64,000 nucleotides of DNA from assembly GCF_024748695.1 (NCBI RefSeq), contig NZ_CP087176.1, forward strand, positions 4,333,501-4,397,500, read 5' to 3'. Of the stretch, positions 54,805 through 64,000 are shown piece by piece (the stretch's first letter is position 1; each line of letters opens with the position of its first letter). A model generated the notes under the pieces. It did no database searches and was not told the origin of the DNA. It worked only from the letters and a program-made list of their open reading frames with translations. The DNA is from Pseudomonas sp. B21-040. GTDB lineage: Bacteria; Pseudomonadota; Gammaproteobacteria; Pseudomonadales; Pseudomonadaceae. The translations under genes and the position numbers were made by a program.

Positions 54805-55113
54805 ATGCCTGCTATCCCTATGGAGCATGGTCTGGCGGTCGCCGGCATCCTGTTCTGCCTCGGTCTGGTCGGCCTGATGGTCCGCCGCAACATTCTCTTC
54901 GTGCTGATGAGCCTGGAGGTCATGATGAATGCCTCCGCTTTGGCGTTCATCGTTGCCGGTAGCCGCTGGGCGCAGCCGGATGGACAGATCATGTTCATCC
55001 TGGTGATCAGCCTGGCAGCCGCCGAGGCCAGTATTGGCCTGGCGATTCTGTTGCAGCTGTATCGCCGCTTCCACACTCTCGATATCGACGCTGCCAGCGA
55101 GATGCGCGGATGA
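54805..55113 (+). CDS. nuoK: NADH-quinone oxidoreductase subunit K
   Basis: The 102-residue subunit has three spans with the conserved Glu residues of the family in [15 protein letters not shown] and [12 protein letters not shown]. The ATG at 54805 fits AAGGAG (54791-54796) better than the ATG at 54799. It overlaps nuoL by four bases (ATGA). Confidence 0.96.
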   Translation: MPAIPMEHGLAVAGILFCLGLVGLMVRRNILFVLMSLEVMMNASALAFIVAGSRWAQPDGQIMFILVISLAAAEASIGLAILLQLYRRFHTLDIDAASEMRG

Positions 55114-56963
55114 ATCTTCTCTATCTGACTTTCGTATTCCCTCTCATAGGTTTCCTGCTGCTGGCGTTTTCACGCGGGCGCCTCTCGGAAAACCTGTCGG
55201 CGCTGATCGGCGTCGGTTCCATCGGTCTGTCGGCCATCGTCACGGCTTACGTGATCTGGCAATTCAAGGTCGCCCCGCCTGAGGGCGGTCACTACACCCT
55301 GGTGTTGTGGCAGTGGATGGCGGTGGAAGGCTTTACGCCGAACTTCGCGCTGTACCTCGACGGCCTGTCCGTGACCATGCTCGGTGTGGTCGTGGGTGTC
55401 GGCTTCCTGATCCACCTGTTCGCGTCCTGGTACATGCGCGGTGAAGCCGGTTACTCGCGTTTCTTCGCCTACACCAACCTGTTTATCGCCAGCATGCTGT
55501 TTCTGGTCCTGGGCGATAACCTGTTGTTCCTGTACTTCGGCTGGGAAGGCGTGGGCCTGTGCTCGTACCTGTTGATCGGTTTCTACTACAGCAACCGCAA
55601 CAACGGCAACGCGGCACTCAAGGCGTTCATCGTCACCCGTATCGGCGACGTGTTCATGGCCATCGGCCTGTTCATCCTGTTCGCTCAACTGGGTACGCTG
55701 AACGTCCAGGAACTGCTGGTGCTGGCACCGCAGAAATTCCAGGCTGGCGACTTCTGGATGGTCATGGCCACCCTGATGCTGCTGGGCGGCGCTGTCGGTA
55801 AATCGGCGCAACTGCCGCTGCAAACCTGGCTGGCGGACGCGATGGCCGGTCCTACTCCGGTTTCGGCACTGATCCACGCCGCAACCATGGTAACCGCCGG
55901 TGTCTACCTGATCGCCCGTACCCACGGCCTGTTCACCCTGGCGCCGGAAATCCTGCACCTGGTAGGCATCGTCGGTGGCGTGACCCTGGTCCTCGCCGGT
56001 TTTGCCGCACTGGTCCAGACCGACATCAAACGTATCCTCGCCTACTCGACCATGAGCCAGATCGGCTACATGTTCCTGGCGCTGGGCGTTGGTGCGTGGG
56101 ATGGCGCGATCTTCCACCTGATGACCCACGCCTTCTTCAAGGCGCTGCTGTTCCTTGCCTCCGGTGCGGTGATCGTTGCCTGCCACCACGAGCAGAACAT
56201 CTTCAAGATGGGCGGCCTGTGGAAGAAACTGCCGCTGGCCTACACCAGCTTCATCGTCGGCGGCGCGGCACTGTCTGCCCTGCCACTGGTGACCGCAGGC
56301 TTCTACTCCAAGGACGAAATCCTCTGGGAAGCGTTCGCCAGCGGCAACCACGGTCTGCTGTACGCAGGTCTGGTCGGCGCGTTCATGACCTCGCTGTACA
56401 CCTTCCGCCTGATCTTCATCGCGTTCCACGGTGAAGCGAAGACCGAAGCGCACGCCGGTCACGGTATTGCTCACTGGCTGCCACTGTCGGTGCTGATCGT
56501 GTTGTCGACTTTCATCGGCGCGATGATCGTTCCGCCGCTGCACGGTGTACTGCCAGAAAGCGTCGGCCATGCCGGCGGCGAAGCCAAGCACAGTCTGGAA
56601 ATCGCGTCGGGCGCCATCGCCCTGGCCGGTATCCTGCTGGCCGCGCTGCTGTTCCTCGGCAAGCGTCGTTTCGTCACCGCCATCGCCAACAGCGGCATCG
56701 GCCGTTTCCTTTCGGCCTGGTGGTTCGCTGCCTGGGGCTTCGACTGGATCTACGACAAACTGTTCGTCAAGCCATACCTGGCGATCAGCCACGCACTGCG
56801 CAGAGACCCGCTCGACCAGACCATCGGTCTGATCCCGCGTATGGCCAAAGGTGGTCACACCGCCCTGAGCCGTACCGAAACCGGTCAACTGCGTTGGTAC
56901 GCAGCATCGATGGCAGCCGGCTCCGTGCTGGTCATCGGCGCCATCGTGCTGGTAGCGGTCTGA
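55110..56963 (+). CDS. nuoL: NADH-quinone oxidoreductase subunit L
   Basis: The 617-residue antiporter-like subunit has more than a dozen spans and [23 protein letters not shown] text as [20 protein letters not shown], plus [32 protein letters not shown]. The C-terminal long lateral helix (from about residue 530) runs along the membrane arm. It pumps protons. Confidence 0.98.
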   Translation: MNLLYLTFVFPLIGFLLLAFSRGRLSENLSALIGVGSIGLSAIVTAYVIWQFKVAPPEGGHYTLVLWQWMAVEGFTPNFALYLDGLSVTMLGVVVGVGFLIHLFASWYMRGEAGYSRFFAYTNLFIASMLFLVLGDNLLFLYFGWEGVGLCSYLLIGFYYSNRNNGNAALKAFIVTRIGDVFMAIGLFILFAQLGTLNVQELLVLAPQKFQAGDFWMVMATLMLLGGAVGKSAQLPLQTWLADAMAGPTPVSALIHAATMVTAGVYLIARTHGLFTLAPEILHLVGIVGGVTLVLAGFAALVQTDIKRILAYSTMSQIGYMFLALGVGAWDGAIFHLMTHAFFKALLFLASGAVIVACHHEQNIFKMGGLWKKLPLAYTSFIVGGAALSALPLVTAGFYSKDEILWEAFASGNHGLLYAGLVGAFMTSLYTFRLIFIAFHGEAKTEAHAGHGIAHWLPLSVLIVLSTFIGAMIVPPLHGVLPESVGHAGGEAKHSLEIASGAIALAGILLAALLFLGKRRFVTAIANSGIGRFLSAWWFAAWGFDWIYDKLFVKPYLAISHALRRDPLDQTIGLIPRMAKGGHTALSRTETGQLRWYAASMAAGSVLVIGAIVLVAV

Positions 56964-57003
56964 ATATGAACCTTGCGAACTTGCGAAAGGAATTGAGCCC
57001 GTC

Positions 57004-58536
57004 ATGATTCTGCCTTGGCTAATCCTGATCCCCTTCATCGGCGGCCTGCTGTGCTGGATGGGTGAGCGCTTCGGCTCTACCCTCCCGCGCTGGATTGCGC
57101 TGTTGACCATGACCCTGGAACTCGCACTCGGCCTCTGGCTGTGGGCCCACGGTAACTACTCATTTGCACCGGCGCCTGGCGCCGATCCGACCTGGGCGCT
57201 TGAGTTCAAGCACATCTGGATCCAGCGTTTTGGCATCAGCGTCCACCTGGCCCTCGACGGCCTGTCGCTGCTGATGATCCTGCTGACCGGTCTGCTGGGT
57301 ATCCTCTCGGTACTGTGCTCGTGGAAAGAGATTCAACGTCACGTTGGCTTCTTCCACCTGAACCTGATGTGGATCCTGGGCGGTGTCGTCGGCGTGTTCC
57401 TCGCCCTCGACCTGTTCATGTTCTTCTTCTTCTGGGAAATGATGCTGGTGCCGATGTATTTCCTCATCGCGCTCTGGGGTCACAGTTCTTCGGACGGCAA
57501 GAAAACCCGGATCTACGCGGCGACCAAGTTCTTCATCTTCACTCAGGCGTCCGGCCTGATCATGTTGGTGGCGATCCTGGGCCTGGTCCTGGTCAACTTC
57601 AACAGCACTGGCGTGATTACCTTCAACTACGCCGACCTGTTGAAAACCAAGATGTCGATGACCACCGAGTACATCCTGATGCTCGGCTTCTTCATCGCTT
57701 TCGCGGTCAAGCTGCCCGTCGTACCGTTTCACTCCTGGTTGCCTGACGCTCACGCCCAGGCGCCAACCGCAGGTTCGGTCGACCTGGCCGGTATCTTGTT
57801 GAAGACAGCTGCTTACGGCCTGCTGCGTTTCGCCCTGCCGCTGTTCCCGAATGCGTCGGCCGAGTTCGCGCCGGTTGCCATGAGCCTGGGTCTGGTCGGG
57901 ATCTTCTACGGTGCGTTCCTGGCCTTCGCCCAAACCGACATCAAGCGTCTGATCGCCTACTCCTCCGTTTCCCACATGGGCTTCGTGTTGATCGGCATCT
58001 ACTCCGGCAGCCAACTGGCGCTGCAGGGCGCGGTGATGCAGATGCTGGCGCACGGTCTGTCGGCCGCGGCACTCTTTATCCTCAGCGGTCAGTTGTACGA
58101 ACGCACTCACACCCGCGACATGCGTGAAATGGGTGGCCTGTGGTCGAAGATCGCTTACCTGCCGGCCATCAGCCTGTTCTTCGCCGCCGCGTCCCTGGGC
58201 TTGCCGGCTACCGGTAACTTTGTGGGTGAGTTCCTGATCCTGATCGGCACGTTCCCGAGCGCTCCATTGATCACTATCCTCGCGACGTCCGGCCTGGTGT
58301 TCGGTTCGGTCTACTCGCTGATCATGATCCACCGTGCCTACTTCGGCCCGTCCAAATCGGACGCGGTGCTGCATGGCATGGATGGTCGCGAACTGATCAT
58401 GGTGGTCGGTCTGGCAGCGTTGCTGATTTTCATCGGCGTGTACCCGCAGCCGTTCCTCGACACCTCTGCCGCGACGATGCATGGCGTGCAGCAGTGGCTT
58501 GGCACCGCCTTCACTCAACTCGCTTCGGCCCGGTAA
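57004..58536 (+). CDS. nuoM: NADH-quinone oxidoreductase subunit M
   Basis: The 510-residue antiporter-like subunit has [41 protein letters not shown] and [21 protein letters not shown]. It is one of three proton-pumping subunits. It lies 40 bases after nuoL. Confidence 0.98.
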   Translation: MILPWLILIPFIGGLLCWMGERFGSTLPRWIALLTMTLELALGLWLWAHGNYSFAPAPGADPTWALEFKHIWIQRFGISVHLALDGLSLLMILLTGLLGILSVLCSWKEIQRHVGFFHLNLMWILGGVVGVFLALDLFMFFFFWEMMLVPMYFLIALWGHSSSDGKKTRIYAATKFFIFTQASGLIMLVAILGLVLVNFNSTGVITFNYADLLKTKMSMTTEYILMLGFFIAFAVKLPVVPFHSWLPDAHAQAPTAGSVDLAGILLKTAAYGLLRFALPLFPNASAEFAPVAMSLGLVGIFYGAFLAFAQTDIKRLIAYSSVSHMGFVLIGIYSGSQLALQGAVMQMLAHGLSAAALFILSGQLYERTHTRDMREMGGLWSKIAYLPAISLFFAAASLGLPATGNFVGEFLILIGTFPSAPLITILATSGLVFGSVYSLIMIHRAYFGPSKSDAVLHGMDGRELIMVVGLAALLIFIGVYPQPFLDTSAATMHGVQQWLGTAFTQLASAR

Positions 58537-58543
58537 GAGCGCT

Positions 58544-60007
58544 ATGGAATTCACGACTCAACACTTTATCGCGCTAGCGCCGTTGTTGATCACCAGCGCC
58601 ACGATCATCGTGGTGATGCTGGCGATCGCCTGGCGCCGCAACCACTCGCAGACCTTCCTGATTTCCGTGGCGGGCCTGAACCTGGCGTTACTGTCGATCC
58701 TGCCAGCCTTGAAAGTCGCGCCCCTGGCGGTGACCCCACTGCTGCAGATTGATAGCTTCGCTTGCTTGTACATGGCGCTGATCCTGGTCGCCACCCTCGC
58801 TTGTGTAACCCTCGCCCACGCCTACCTCGGCGATGGCGGTTCGGGTTACCCGGGCAACCGTGAAGAACTTTACCTGCTGATTCTGATGTCCGCCGCCGGT
58901 GGCCTGGTTCTGGTCAGCGCGCAGCACCTGGCCGGGTTGTTCGTCGGTCTGGAACTGCTTTCGGTACCGGTCTACGGTCTGGTGGCGTATGCCTTCTTCA
59001 ACAAGCGTTCGCTGGAAGCCGGTATCAAGTACATGGTGCTGTCGGCTGCCGGTTCCGCGTTCCTGTTGTTCGGTATGGCCCTGCTGTACGCCGACTCCGG
59101 CTCCCTGAGCTTCGTCGGTATCGGTCAGGCCCTGGCGGCTACCGGTCTGCCAAGCTCGCTGGCACAACTGGGCCTGGGCATGATGCTGATCGGTCTGGCG
59201 TTCAAGCTGTCGCTGGTACCGTTCCACCTCTGGACCCCGGACGTTTACGAAGGTGCTCCGGCGCCGGTTGCAGCGTTTCTCGCTACCGCTTCCAAGGTTG
59301 CTGTGTTCGCCGTGATGGTGCGTCTGTTCCAGATCTCTCCAGCGGCAAGCAGTGGTGTGCTGAGCGACGTACTGACCATCATCGCCATTGCGTCGATCCT
59401 GTTCGGTAACCTGCTGGCACTGACCCAAAGCAACCTCAAGCGTCTGTTGGGTTACTCGTCCATCGCGCACTTCGGCTACCTGCTGATCGCCCTGGTGGCG
59501 AGCAAGGGTCTGGCCGTGGAAGCCATCGGCGTGTACCTGGTCACCTACGTGATCACCAGCCTGGGCGCGTTCGGCGTGATCACCCTGATGTCCTCGCCGT
59601 ACAACGGCCGTGACGCGGATGCCCTGTACGAATACCGCGGCCTGTTCTGGCGCCGTCCGTACCTGACCGCCGTGCTGACCGTGATGATGCTGTCCCTGGC
59701 CGGTATCCCGCTGACCGCGGGCTTCATCGGCAAGTTCTACATCATCGCGACTGGCGTCGAGTCGCATCAGTGGTGGCTGGTCGGTTCCCTGGTACTGGGC
59801 AGCGCCATCGGCGTTTTCTACTACCTGCGTGTGATGGTCACTCTGTTCCTGATCGAGCCGAACCTGCGTCGCCACGATGCACAACTGCACTGGGAACAAC
59901 GTGCAGGCGGCGTGATGCTGCTGGCCATCGCCGCACTGGCGTTCTTCCTGGGCCTGTATCCGCAGCCGTTGCTGGTGCTGGTTCAGCAGGCGGGTCTGGC
60001 GGGTTGA
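58544..60007 (+). CDS. nuoN: NADH-quinone oxidoreductase subunit N
   Basis: The 487-residue subunit starts [16 protein letters not shown], seven bases after nuo[30 protein letters not shown] and [33 protein letters not shown] are family motifs. It completes the operon; a strong terminator follows. Confidence 0.98.
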   Translation: MEFTTQHFIALAPLLITSATIIVVMLAIAWRRNHSQTFLISVAGLNLALLSILPALKVAPLAVTPLLQIDSFACLYMALILVATLACVTLAHAYLGDGGSGYPGNREELYLLILMSAAGGLVLVSAQHLAGLFVGLELLSVPVYGLVAYAFFNKRSLEAGIKYMVLSAAGSAFLLFGMALLYADSGSLSFVGIGQALAATGLPSSLAQLGLGMMLIGLAFKLSLVPFHLWTPDVYEGAPAPVAAFLATASKVAVFAVMVRLFQISPAASSGVLSDVLTIIAIASILFGNLLALTQSNLKRLLGYSSIAHFGYLLIALVASKGLAVEAIGVYLVTYVITSLGAFGVITLMSSPYNGRDADALYEYRGLFWRRPYLTAVLTVMMLSLAGIPLTAGFIGKFYIIATGVESHQWWLVGSLVLGSAIGVFYYLRVMVTLFLIEPNLRRHDAQLHWEQRAGGVMLLAIAALAFFLGLYPQPLLVLVQQAGLAG

Positions 60008-60036
60008 TCGCTTAAGCGACACTCGGTAAAAAACAG

Positions 60037-60062
60037 AAACGGCACCTTCGGGTGCCGTTTTT
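60037..60062 (+). terminator. nuo operon terminator
   Basis: AAACGGCACC-TTCG-GGTGCCGTTT followed by TT, a perfect 10-bp stem 29 bases after the nuoN stop. Confidence 0.93.
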
Positions 60063-60375
60063 GCGTTTATACCATCACAGTTTCTTCACCATGGGCACGC
60101 AGGCCAGTTGAAGTCCGAAGGGGGCATGGTAGATCGCAAGCTCCTCCCCCCAGATAAAAATGCGTTCCCATGAGTACACCGTAACCGTCCTCAGCCAACC
60201 CTAGATCCAGTCCAGCATTTGCTGCTCGCTGGAGGCATTGTTCCGACACTTCATTTGCGAAGTCTCCCCTCTCTTTGATCGAACGTTCTCACCACACCGG
60301 TCGACTCGTCCTACAGGTGTTTTTGCGACCGGGATCTATCTTGAGAACAGGGACGAAAAGGACGGCTTCTATGCC
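60063..60375. other. Gap between nuo and the toxin-antitoxin pair
   Basis: These roughly 310 bases have no gene I can support. A 60-codon frame on the minus strand (60067-60249) has no recognisable family and could be a remnant. Similar words GAGAACAGGGACGAA (60342 region) and CAGAACAGGGATGC (60421 region) suggest a small local duplication. Confidence 0.4.
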
Positions 60376-60777
60376 TTGACCTATTCGGTTATCGAGACAA
60401 CACTATACGCAGGCAACGTACAGAACAGGGATGCTCTTTTTATCGAATTACCTGCGTTTCAGAAACACCGAGACGACTATCTGGATGACGATCTGTTTCG
60501 CAGCTTTCAACTGGAACTGCTGAAAAACCCAGCAGCGGGAGATCTCATTGAGGGTACAGGTGGGCTGCGCAAAATCCGCTTCTTCGATCAACGTCGCGGC
60601 AAGGGCAAGCGCAGTGGACTGCGGGTGATTTATTACTGGTGGTCAGGCTTCGAGCAGTTCTGGCTGTTCACCGTGTACAGCAAAAACGAGCACGACGATC
60701 TGTCGCCGGCCCAGAAAAAACTGTTCAGACAAATGCTGAATAGAGAAATCAATACGAGAACCCACTATGAAACGTGA
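60376..60777 (+). CDS. HigB2/RelE-like toxin with unclear start codon
   Basis: The conserved toxin begins at DALFIELPAFQKHRDDYLDDD (60430 onward, about 115 residues) and continues through GTGGLRKIRFFDQRRGKGK and VIYYWWSGFEQFWLFTVYSKNE, the core of ribosome-dependent RelE/HigB2 mRNA interferases. Homologues start with Met just before DALF, but here that codon is AGG (60427-60429). In-frame possibilities are a TTG at 60376 or a TTG at 60238 with a badly placed GGAGG. The 60376 start is given only as the nearest permitted codon. The toxin may be silenced. It overlaps the antitoxin by 11 bases. Confidence 0.65.
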   Translation: MTYSVIETTLYAGNVQNRDALFIELPAFQKHRDDYLDDDLFRSFQLELLKNPAAGDLIEGTGGLRKIRFFDQRRGKGKRSGLRVIYYWWSGFEQFWLFTVYSKNEHDDLSPAQKKLFRQMLNREINTRTHYET

Positions 60778-61081
60778 CATTTTTTCCGAACTGATCGAAG
60801 GCCTCGACGCCTTGGCCGACGAGCGCCAAGGCAAGATCACGCTGCGAAGCCACAAGGTCCAATTGCCGAAACTGATGCCGATCACTGCCGAGGAAGTGGT
60901 CGCCATCCGCCAACAGCTCAACCTCTCCAGGTCGGTGTTCGCGATGTATCTGCGCACCAACACCCGCACCCTCGAAAACTGGGAACAAGGACGGGCAACA
61001 CCCAATGCTCAAGCCACGACATTGATCCGCCTCGTTGAACGCTTCCCGCAAACCATCGAGCAGCTCGCAGCCTTGACCTGA
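60767..61081 (+). CDS. HigA2-like antitoxin (XRE helix-turn-helix)
   Basis: The 104-residue product has a helical N-terminal part that in HigA2-like antitoxins blocks the toxin, and a C-terminal helix-turn-helix with AEEVVAIRQQLNLSRSVFAMYL and RTLENWEQGRATPNAQA. It should repress its own operon. The toxin-first order and the overlap fit the HigBA2 arrangement. Confidence 0.88.
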   Translation: MKRDIFSELIEGLDALADERQGKITLRSHKVQLPKLMPITAEEVVAIRQQLNLSRSVFAMYLRTNTRTLENWEQGRATPNAQATTLIRLVERFPQTIEQLAALT

Positions 61082-61257
61082 CCCGCCGAGGCGTCAACCC
61101 GACCCACATGACGAAATTGTAACTCCCCCATCACCTTGGCGTTATCCGCAGCTTGCAACGATGTCACCCGGCGACCATGCCGGCGGGCCTTTGTCCGCCG
61201 AACAATAAAACCCATGCCGAAGCACGTTCCTGTTCTGCCGAACCCAAGGAGTGATTG

Positions 61258-62238
61258 ATGGTTAACCATACAAAAATGTCGATGGCCGCTTTAGCGGTGG
61301 TGATCGGCTCCGGGCCGTCCATGGTGTTGGCGCAAGATAAAGCCGAGGGGTTTGTCGAAGGCAGCAGCCTGACGGTGCTCAACCGCAACTTCTACTTTAA
61401 TCGTGATTACCGCAAAGGCCAGTCCAGCCCCACCGGCAATGGCTACTCCGAAGCCTGGGCCCAGGCCATCATCAGCAAGTTCGAATCCGGTTACACCCAA
61501 GGCACCGTCGGGTTCGGGATCGATGCGTTTGCGATGATCGGCTTGAAACTCGATACCGGTGACGGTCGCAACGGTGGCAACAGTTCGTTCGACGTGCTGC
61601 CGGTCGACAGTGACGGCCAAGCGCAGGACGAATACACCAAGGTCGGTGGCGCCGCCAAAGTCCGGGCCTTTGACACGGAGATAAAAATCGGCGACGTGTT
61701 CCCCGCCACCCCGGTCGTCGCGGCAGGTGACTCGCGGTTGCTGCCGGAAAGTTTCCGCGGCGTCACGGCCACCAACACCAGTATCGAAGGCTTATCGGTT
61801 CAGGGCGGTCGGTTGCATGCCATGAGCCAACCGGTGTCCAGCGACCTGCGCGAGAACTTCGCGACGTTTTACGCCGGCCCGGTCAATTCGCCGTGGATCG
61901 CTTACGGTGGCGGCGACTACGCGCTGAACCAGAACCTCAGTGTCAGCCTGTACTCCAGTCGCCTCAAAGACGCCTGGAATCAATACTACGCGGGCACCGC
62001 ATGGACTTACCCGTTGATGGACGACCTGTCGTTGTTTGGCGGCCTTAACTATTACAAGGCCGTCGACGAGGGCAAACAATTACTCGGCCAGTTCGACAAC
62101 AACATCTGGAGCGGTCGGGTTGGCGTGAAACTCGGCGCCCATTCCGTCGCGCTGTCGCACCAGCGCAACAACGGCACCAGACTCCATAGCTATAACGACT
62201 ACCTGTCGCCAATAGCCATGGAGCAAAAAGCGGCATAA
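61258..62238 (+). pseudogene. OprD-family porin, C-terminally truncated
   Basis: The 326-residue product starts with a signal peptide (MVNHTKMSMAALAVVIGSGPSMVLAQ) and the OprD start GFVEGSSLTVLNRNFYFNRDYR. The barrel part is clear to GVKLGAHSVALSHQRNNG (about residue 305). OprD family porins normally have about 410-450 residues, so the last strands and the C-terminal aromatic residue needed for outer-membrane insertion are missing. The end RLHSYNDYLSPIAMEQKAA looks unrelated. AAGGAG precedes the ATG. The downstream DNA holds only REPs, so the rest is deleted rather than frameshifted. Confidence 0.8.
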
Positions 62239-62327
62239 ACACCGTAATCGGTGTCCGAGATTACTTGACCAGTTCAGGCTCGCCCGCGATGGCGCCGGCG
62301 CCTTCAGCATCCTCACCGACTGACCCA

Positions 62328-62511
62328 CCGCTATCGCGGGCAAGCCCGGCTCCCACAGGGTTAAGGGTGTAGCTCTCTGAGGTATCAGACTTGAGATTTT
62401 CGCTGCCCGAACCACCGCATTCGCGGGCAAGCCCGCTCCCACAGTGATCACCGTCGTCCGTGGAATGTGTAAACACCACTGAAACCTGTGGGAGCGGGCT
62501 TGCCCGCGAAG
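62328..62511. repeat. Three REP units, two facing
   Basis: Unit 1 (62328-62359) CTATCGCGGGCAAGCCCGGC, unit 2 (62415-62444) CATTCGCGGGCAAGCCCGCT and the inverted unit 3 (62485-62511) GAGCGGGCTTGCCCGCGAAG share one consensus. Units 2 and 3 form an inverted pair. They fill the 338-base gap between the truncated porin and the convergent binding-protein gene. Confidence 0.85.
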
Positions 62512-62524
62512 ACGCTGGAACAGG

Positions 62525-62555
62525 CACAAAAAAAACGGCACCTTTCGGTGCCGTT
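62525..62555 (-). terminator. Terminator of the ABC binding-protein gene
   Basis: On the minus strand AACGGCACC-GAAA-GGTGCCGTT followed by TTTTTT, about 20 bases after the stop codon. Confidence 0.9.
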
Positions 62556-62576
62556 CGCTGTTCACAGACCAGGCAG

Positions 62577-64000
62577 TTACTTACGCGCGTCCGCCCACGA
62601 TTTCAGCAGTTCGTTGTAGCTCACGGTCTCCCCTTTCGGTTTCTCGTTCGCCAGTTTCGGTTTCGGTGCGCCCGGTTGGTCGAACCAGTACTGTGCATCG
62701 CGCTCCGGGTTCATTTTCGGTGCGCAGGTGAGCTGCGCCTTGGAACGTTCCAGACGGGTCATGATGGCGTCCTGATCCTTGGCCAGGCCATCCAGGGCTT
62801 CTTGCGGGGTTTTGTCGCCACTGGCGGCTTCGGCGATGTGGCTCCACCACAGTTGTGCCAGGCGTGGATAGTCCGGCACGTTGGTCCCGGTCGGGGTCCA
62901 TTGCACACGGGCCGGGCTGCGGTAGAACTCGACCAGACCACCGAGTTTCGGTGCCAGGTCGGTCATCGCTTGCGAGTTGATGTCCGATTCGCGGATCGGC
63001 GTCAGGCCAACGATGGTTTTCTTCAGCGACACGGTTTTCGACGTCACGAACTGCGCATAGAGCCAGGCAGCAAGTTTCTGTTTCTCAGGCGTGGACTTCA
63101 TGAATGTCCATGAGCCCACGTCCTGATAACCCAGTTTCATGCCCTCTTCCCAGTACGGACCGCGCGGCGACGGCGCCATGCGCCATTTCGGCGTGCCATC
63201 GGCGTTCACCACTGGCAGGCCTGGCTTGGTCATGTCGGCGGTAAAGGCGGTGTACCAGAAGATCTGCTGGGCGATGTTGCCCTGGGACGGGACCGGGCCG
63301 GATTCGGAGAAGGTCATCCCGGCGGCTTCCGGTGGCGCGTACTTTTTCAGCCAGTCCACATACTTGGTGGTGGCGAACACCGCTGCCGGACCGTTGGTGT
63401 CGCCACCACGCGTCACGCTGGAACCCACCGGATGGCAATCCTCGACACGAATGCCCCACTCGTCCACCGGCAAACCGTTGGGCAGGCCCTTGTCGCCGCC
63501 ACCGGCCATGGAGAACCAGGCGTCGGTGAAACGCCAGCCCAGGGACGGGTCTTTCTTGCCGTAGTCCATGTGCCCATAGACGCGCTTGCCGTCGATTTCC
63601 TTGACGTCTTCGCTGAAGAATTTGGCGATGTCTTCATACGCCGACCAGTTCACCGGTACGCCCAACTCGTAGCCGTATTTCTCCTTGAACTTGGCTTTCA
63701 GCTCCGGCCGCTCGAACCAGTCGGCGCGGAACCAATAGAGGTTGGCGAACTGCTGGTCGGGCAGTTGGTAGAGCTTGCCGTCCGGGGCCGTGGTGAAAGA
63801 CGTGCCAATGAAGTCCTTGAGGTCCAGCGTCGGCGACGTGAAGTTCTTGCCTTCGTTCGCCATCAGGTCGGTGATCGCTTCAGTCTTGCCGTAGCGAAAA
63901 TGCGTACCGATCAGGTCCGAGTCGTTGACCCAGCCGTCATAAATGCTCTTGTCCGACTGCATCACCGTCTGCAGCTTCTCCACCACGTCGCCTTCTTGCA
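62577..64000 (-). CDS. ABC transporter substrate-binding protein, sugar/glycerol type (partial)
   Basis: About 474 C-terminal residues are in the window; the start lies beyond 64000 (the frame stays open through QEGDVVEKLQ). The sequence is an extracellular solute-binding protein of the large carbohydrate class: KLYQLPDQQFANLYWFRADWFERP, YGHMDYGKKDPSLGWRFTDAW and GGLVEFYRSPARVQWTPTG. It strongly recalls the GlpV-type binding protein of glycerol ABC transporters, an assignment from memory. Permease and ATPase genes would be expected upstream, outside the window. It is periplasmic. Confidence 0.88.
   Translation of the reverse strand, partial: QEGDVVEKLQTVMQSDKSIYDGWVNDSDLIGTHFRYGKTEAITDLMANEGKNFTSPTLDLKDFIGTSFTTAPDGKLYQLPDQQFANLYWFRADWFERPELKAKFKEKYGYELGVPVNWSAYEDIAKFFSEDVKEIDGKRVYGHMDYGKKDPSLGWRFTDAWFSMAGGGDKGLPNGLPVDEWGIRVEDCHPVGSSVTRGGDTNGPAAVFATTKYVDWLKKYAPPEAAGMTFSESGPVPSQGNIAQQIFWYTAFTADMTKPGLPVVNADGTPKWRMAPSPRGPYWEEGMKLGYQDVGSWTFMKSTPEKQKLAAWLYAQFVTSKTVSLKKTIVGLTPIRESDINSQAMTDLAPKLGGLVEFYRSPARVQWTPTGTNVPDYPRLAQLWWSHIAEAASGDKTPQEALDGLAKDQDAIMTRLERSKAQLTCAPKMNPERDAQYWFDQPGAPKPKLANEKPKGETVSYNELLKSWADARK

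Noticed and set aside
55170..60022. Several 440-650-codon minus-strand frames opposite nuoL, nuoM and nuoN
   Set aside because: They mirror the codon bias of the membrane subunits and give His/Gln-rich products without family signatures.
60067..60249. 60-codon minus-strand frame after nuoN
   Set aside because: It overlaps the edge of the nuo terminator region and has no recognised family; noted only as a possible remnant.

Overview
The window is chromosomal DNA from a fluorescent-group Pseudomonas. The gene order lolA-ftsK-trxB-aat-bpt-infA-clpA-clpS-cspD-icd-idh-nudJ-mnmA-hflD-purB, then aceA and a complete nuo operon with fused nuoCD, is the conserved Pseudomonas core order. GC-rich codon use and several REP-type palindromes fit the same group. 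All calls rest on reading the sequence and on recalled family features; no database search was run.

Region 1 (1-15.5 kb) is mixed accessory and metabolic DNA. It opens with two tandem genes for secreted proteins that share a promoter with a palindrome near the predicted transcription start. Next come an NCS1 permease/amidohydrolase pair with a divergent LysR regulator, a cysteine hydrolase, gamma-glutamyltransferase, ogt, nudK, a hemerythrin protein, a GNAT enzyme, small proteins, a DUF1275 membrane protein, the tusDCB-tusE-ybiB sulfur-relay operon and a glutathionyl-hydroquinone reductase.

Region 2 (15.5-26.3 kb) is housekeeping: cysG, serS, crcB, rarA, lolA and ftsK on the minus strand, and trxB, aat, bpt and infA on the plus strand.

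Region 3 (26.3-28.65 kb) is a local hot spot. A diverged inverted repeat with arms of about 290 bp is followed by an IS1182-family element. The element lies in the tetraloop of what was the clpA terminator and duplicated the four loop bases.

Region 4 (28.65-45 kb) holds clpA, clpS, an N-terminally extended cspD, the divergent pair icd and idh (two unrelated NADP-isocitrate dehydrogenases), nudJ, mnmA, hflD, purB, roxA, a GNAT, a short secretin-like periplasmic protein and aceA. Aat, Bpt, ClpS and ClpA form the bacterial N-degron route. Icd, Idh and AceA compete for isocitrate. The Tus proteins deliver sulfur to MnmA for tRNA 2-thiouridine.

Region 5 (45-60 kb) is the nuoA-N operon for respiratory complex I. 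It is tightly packed except for a 137-base gap with an 11-bp hairpin between nuoF and nuoG. Region 6 (60-64 kb) has a HigB2/HigA2-like toxin-antitoxin pair whose toxin seems to lack its usual start codon, an OprD-family porin lacking its C-terminal third, and the 3' part of a sugar/glycerol-type ABC binding-protein gene.

No CRISPR array, rRNA or tRNA gene was recognised.
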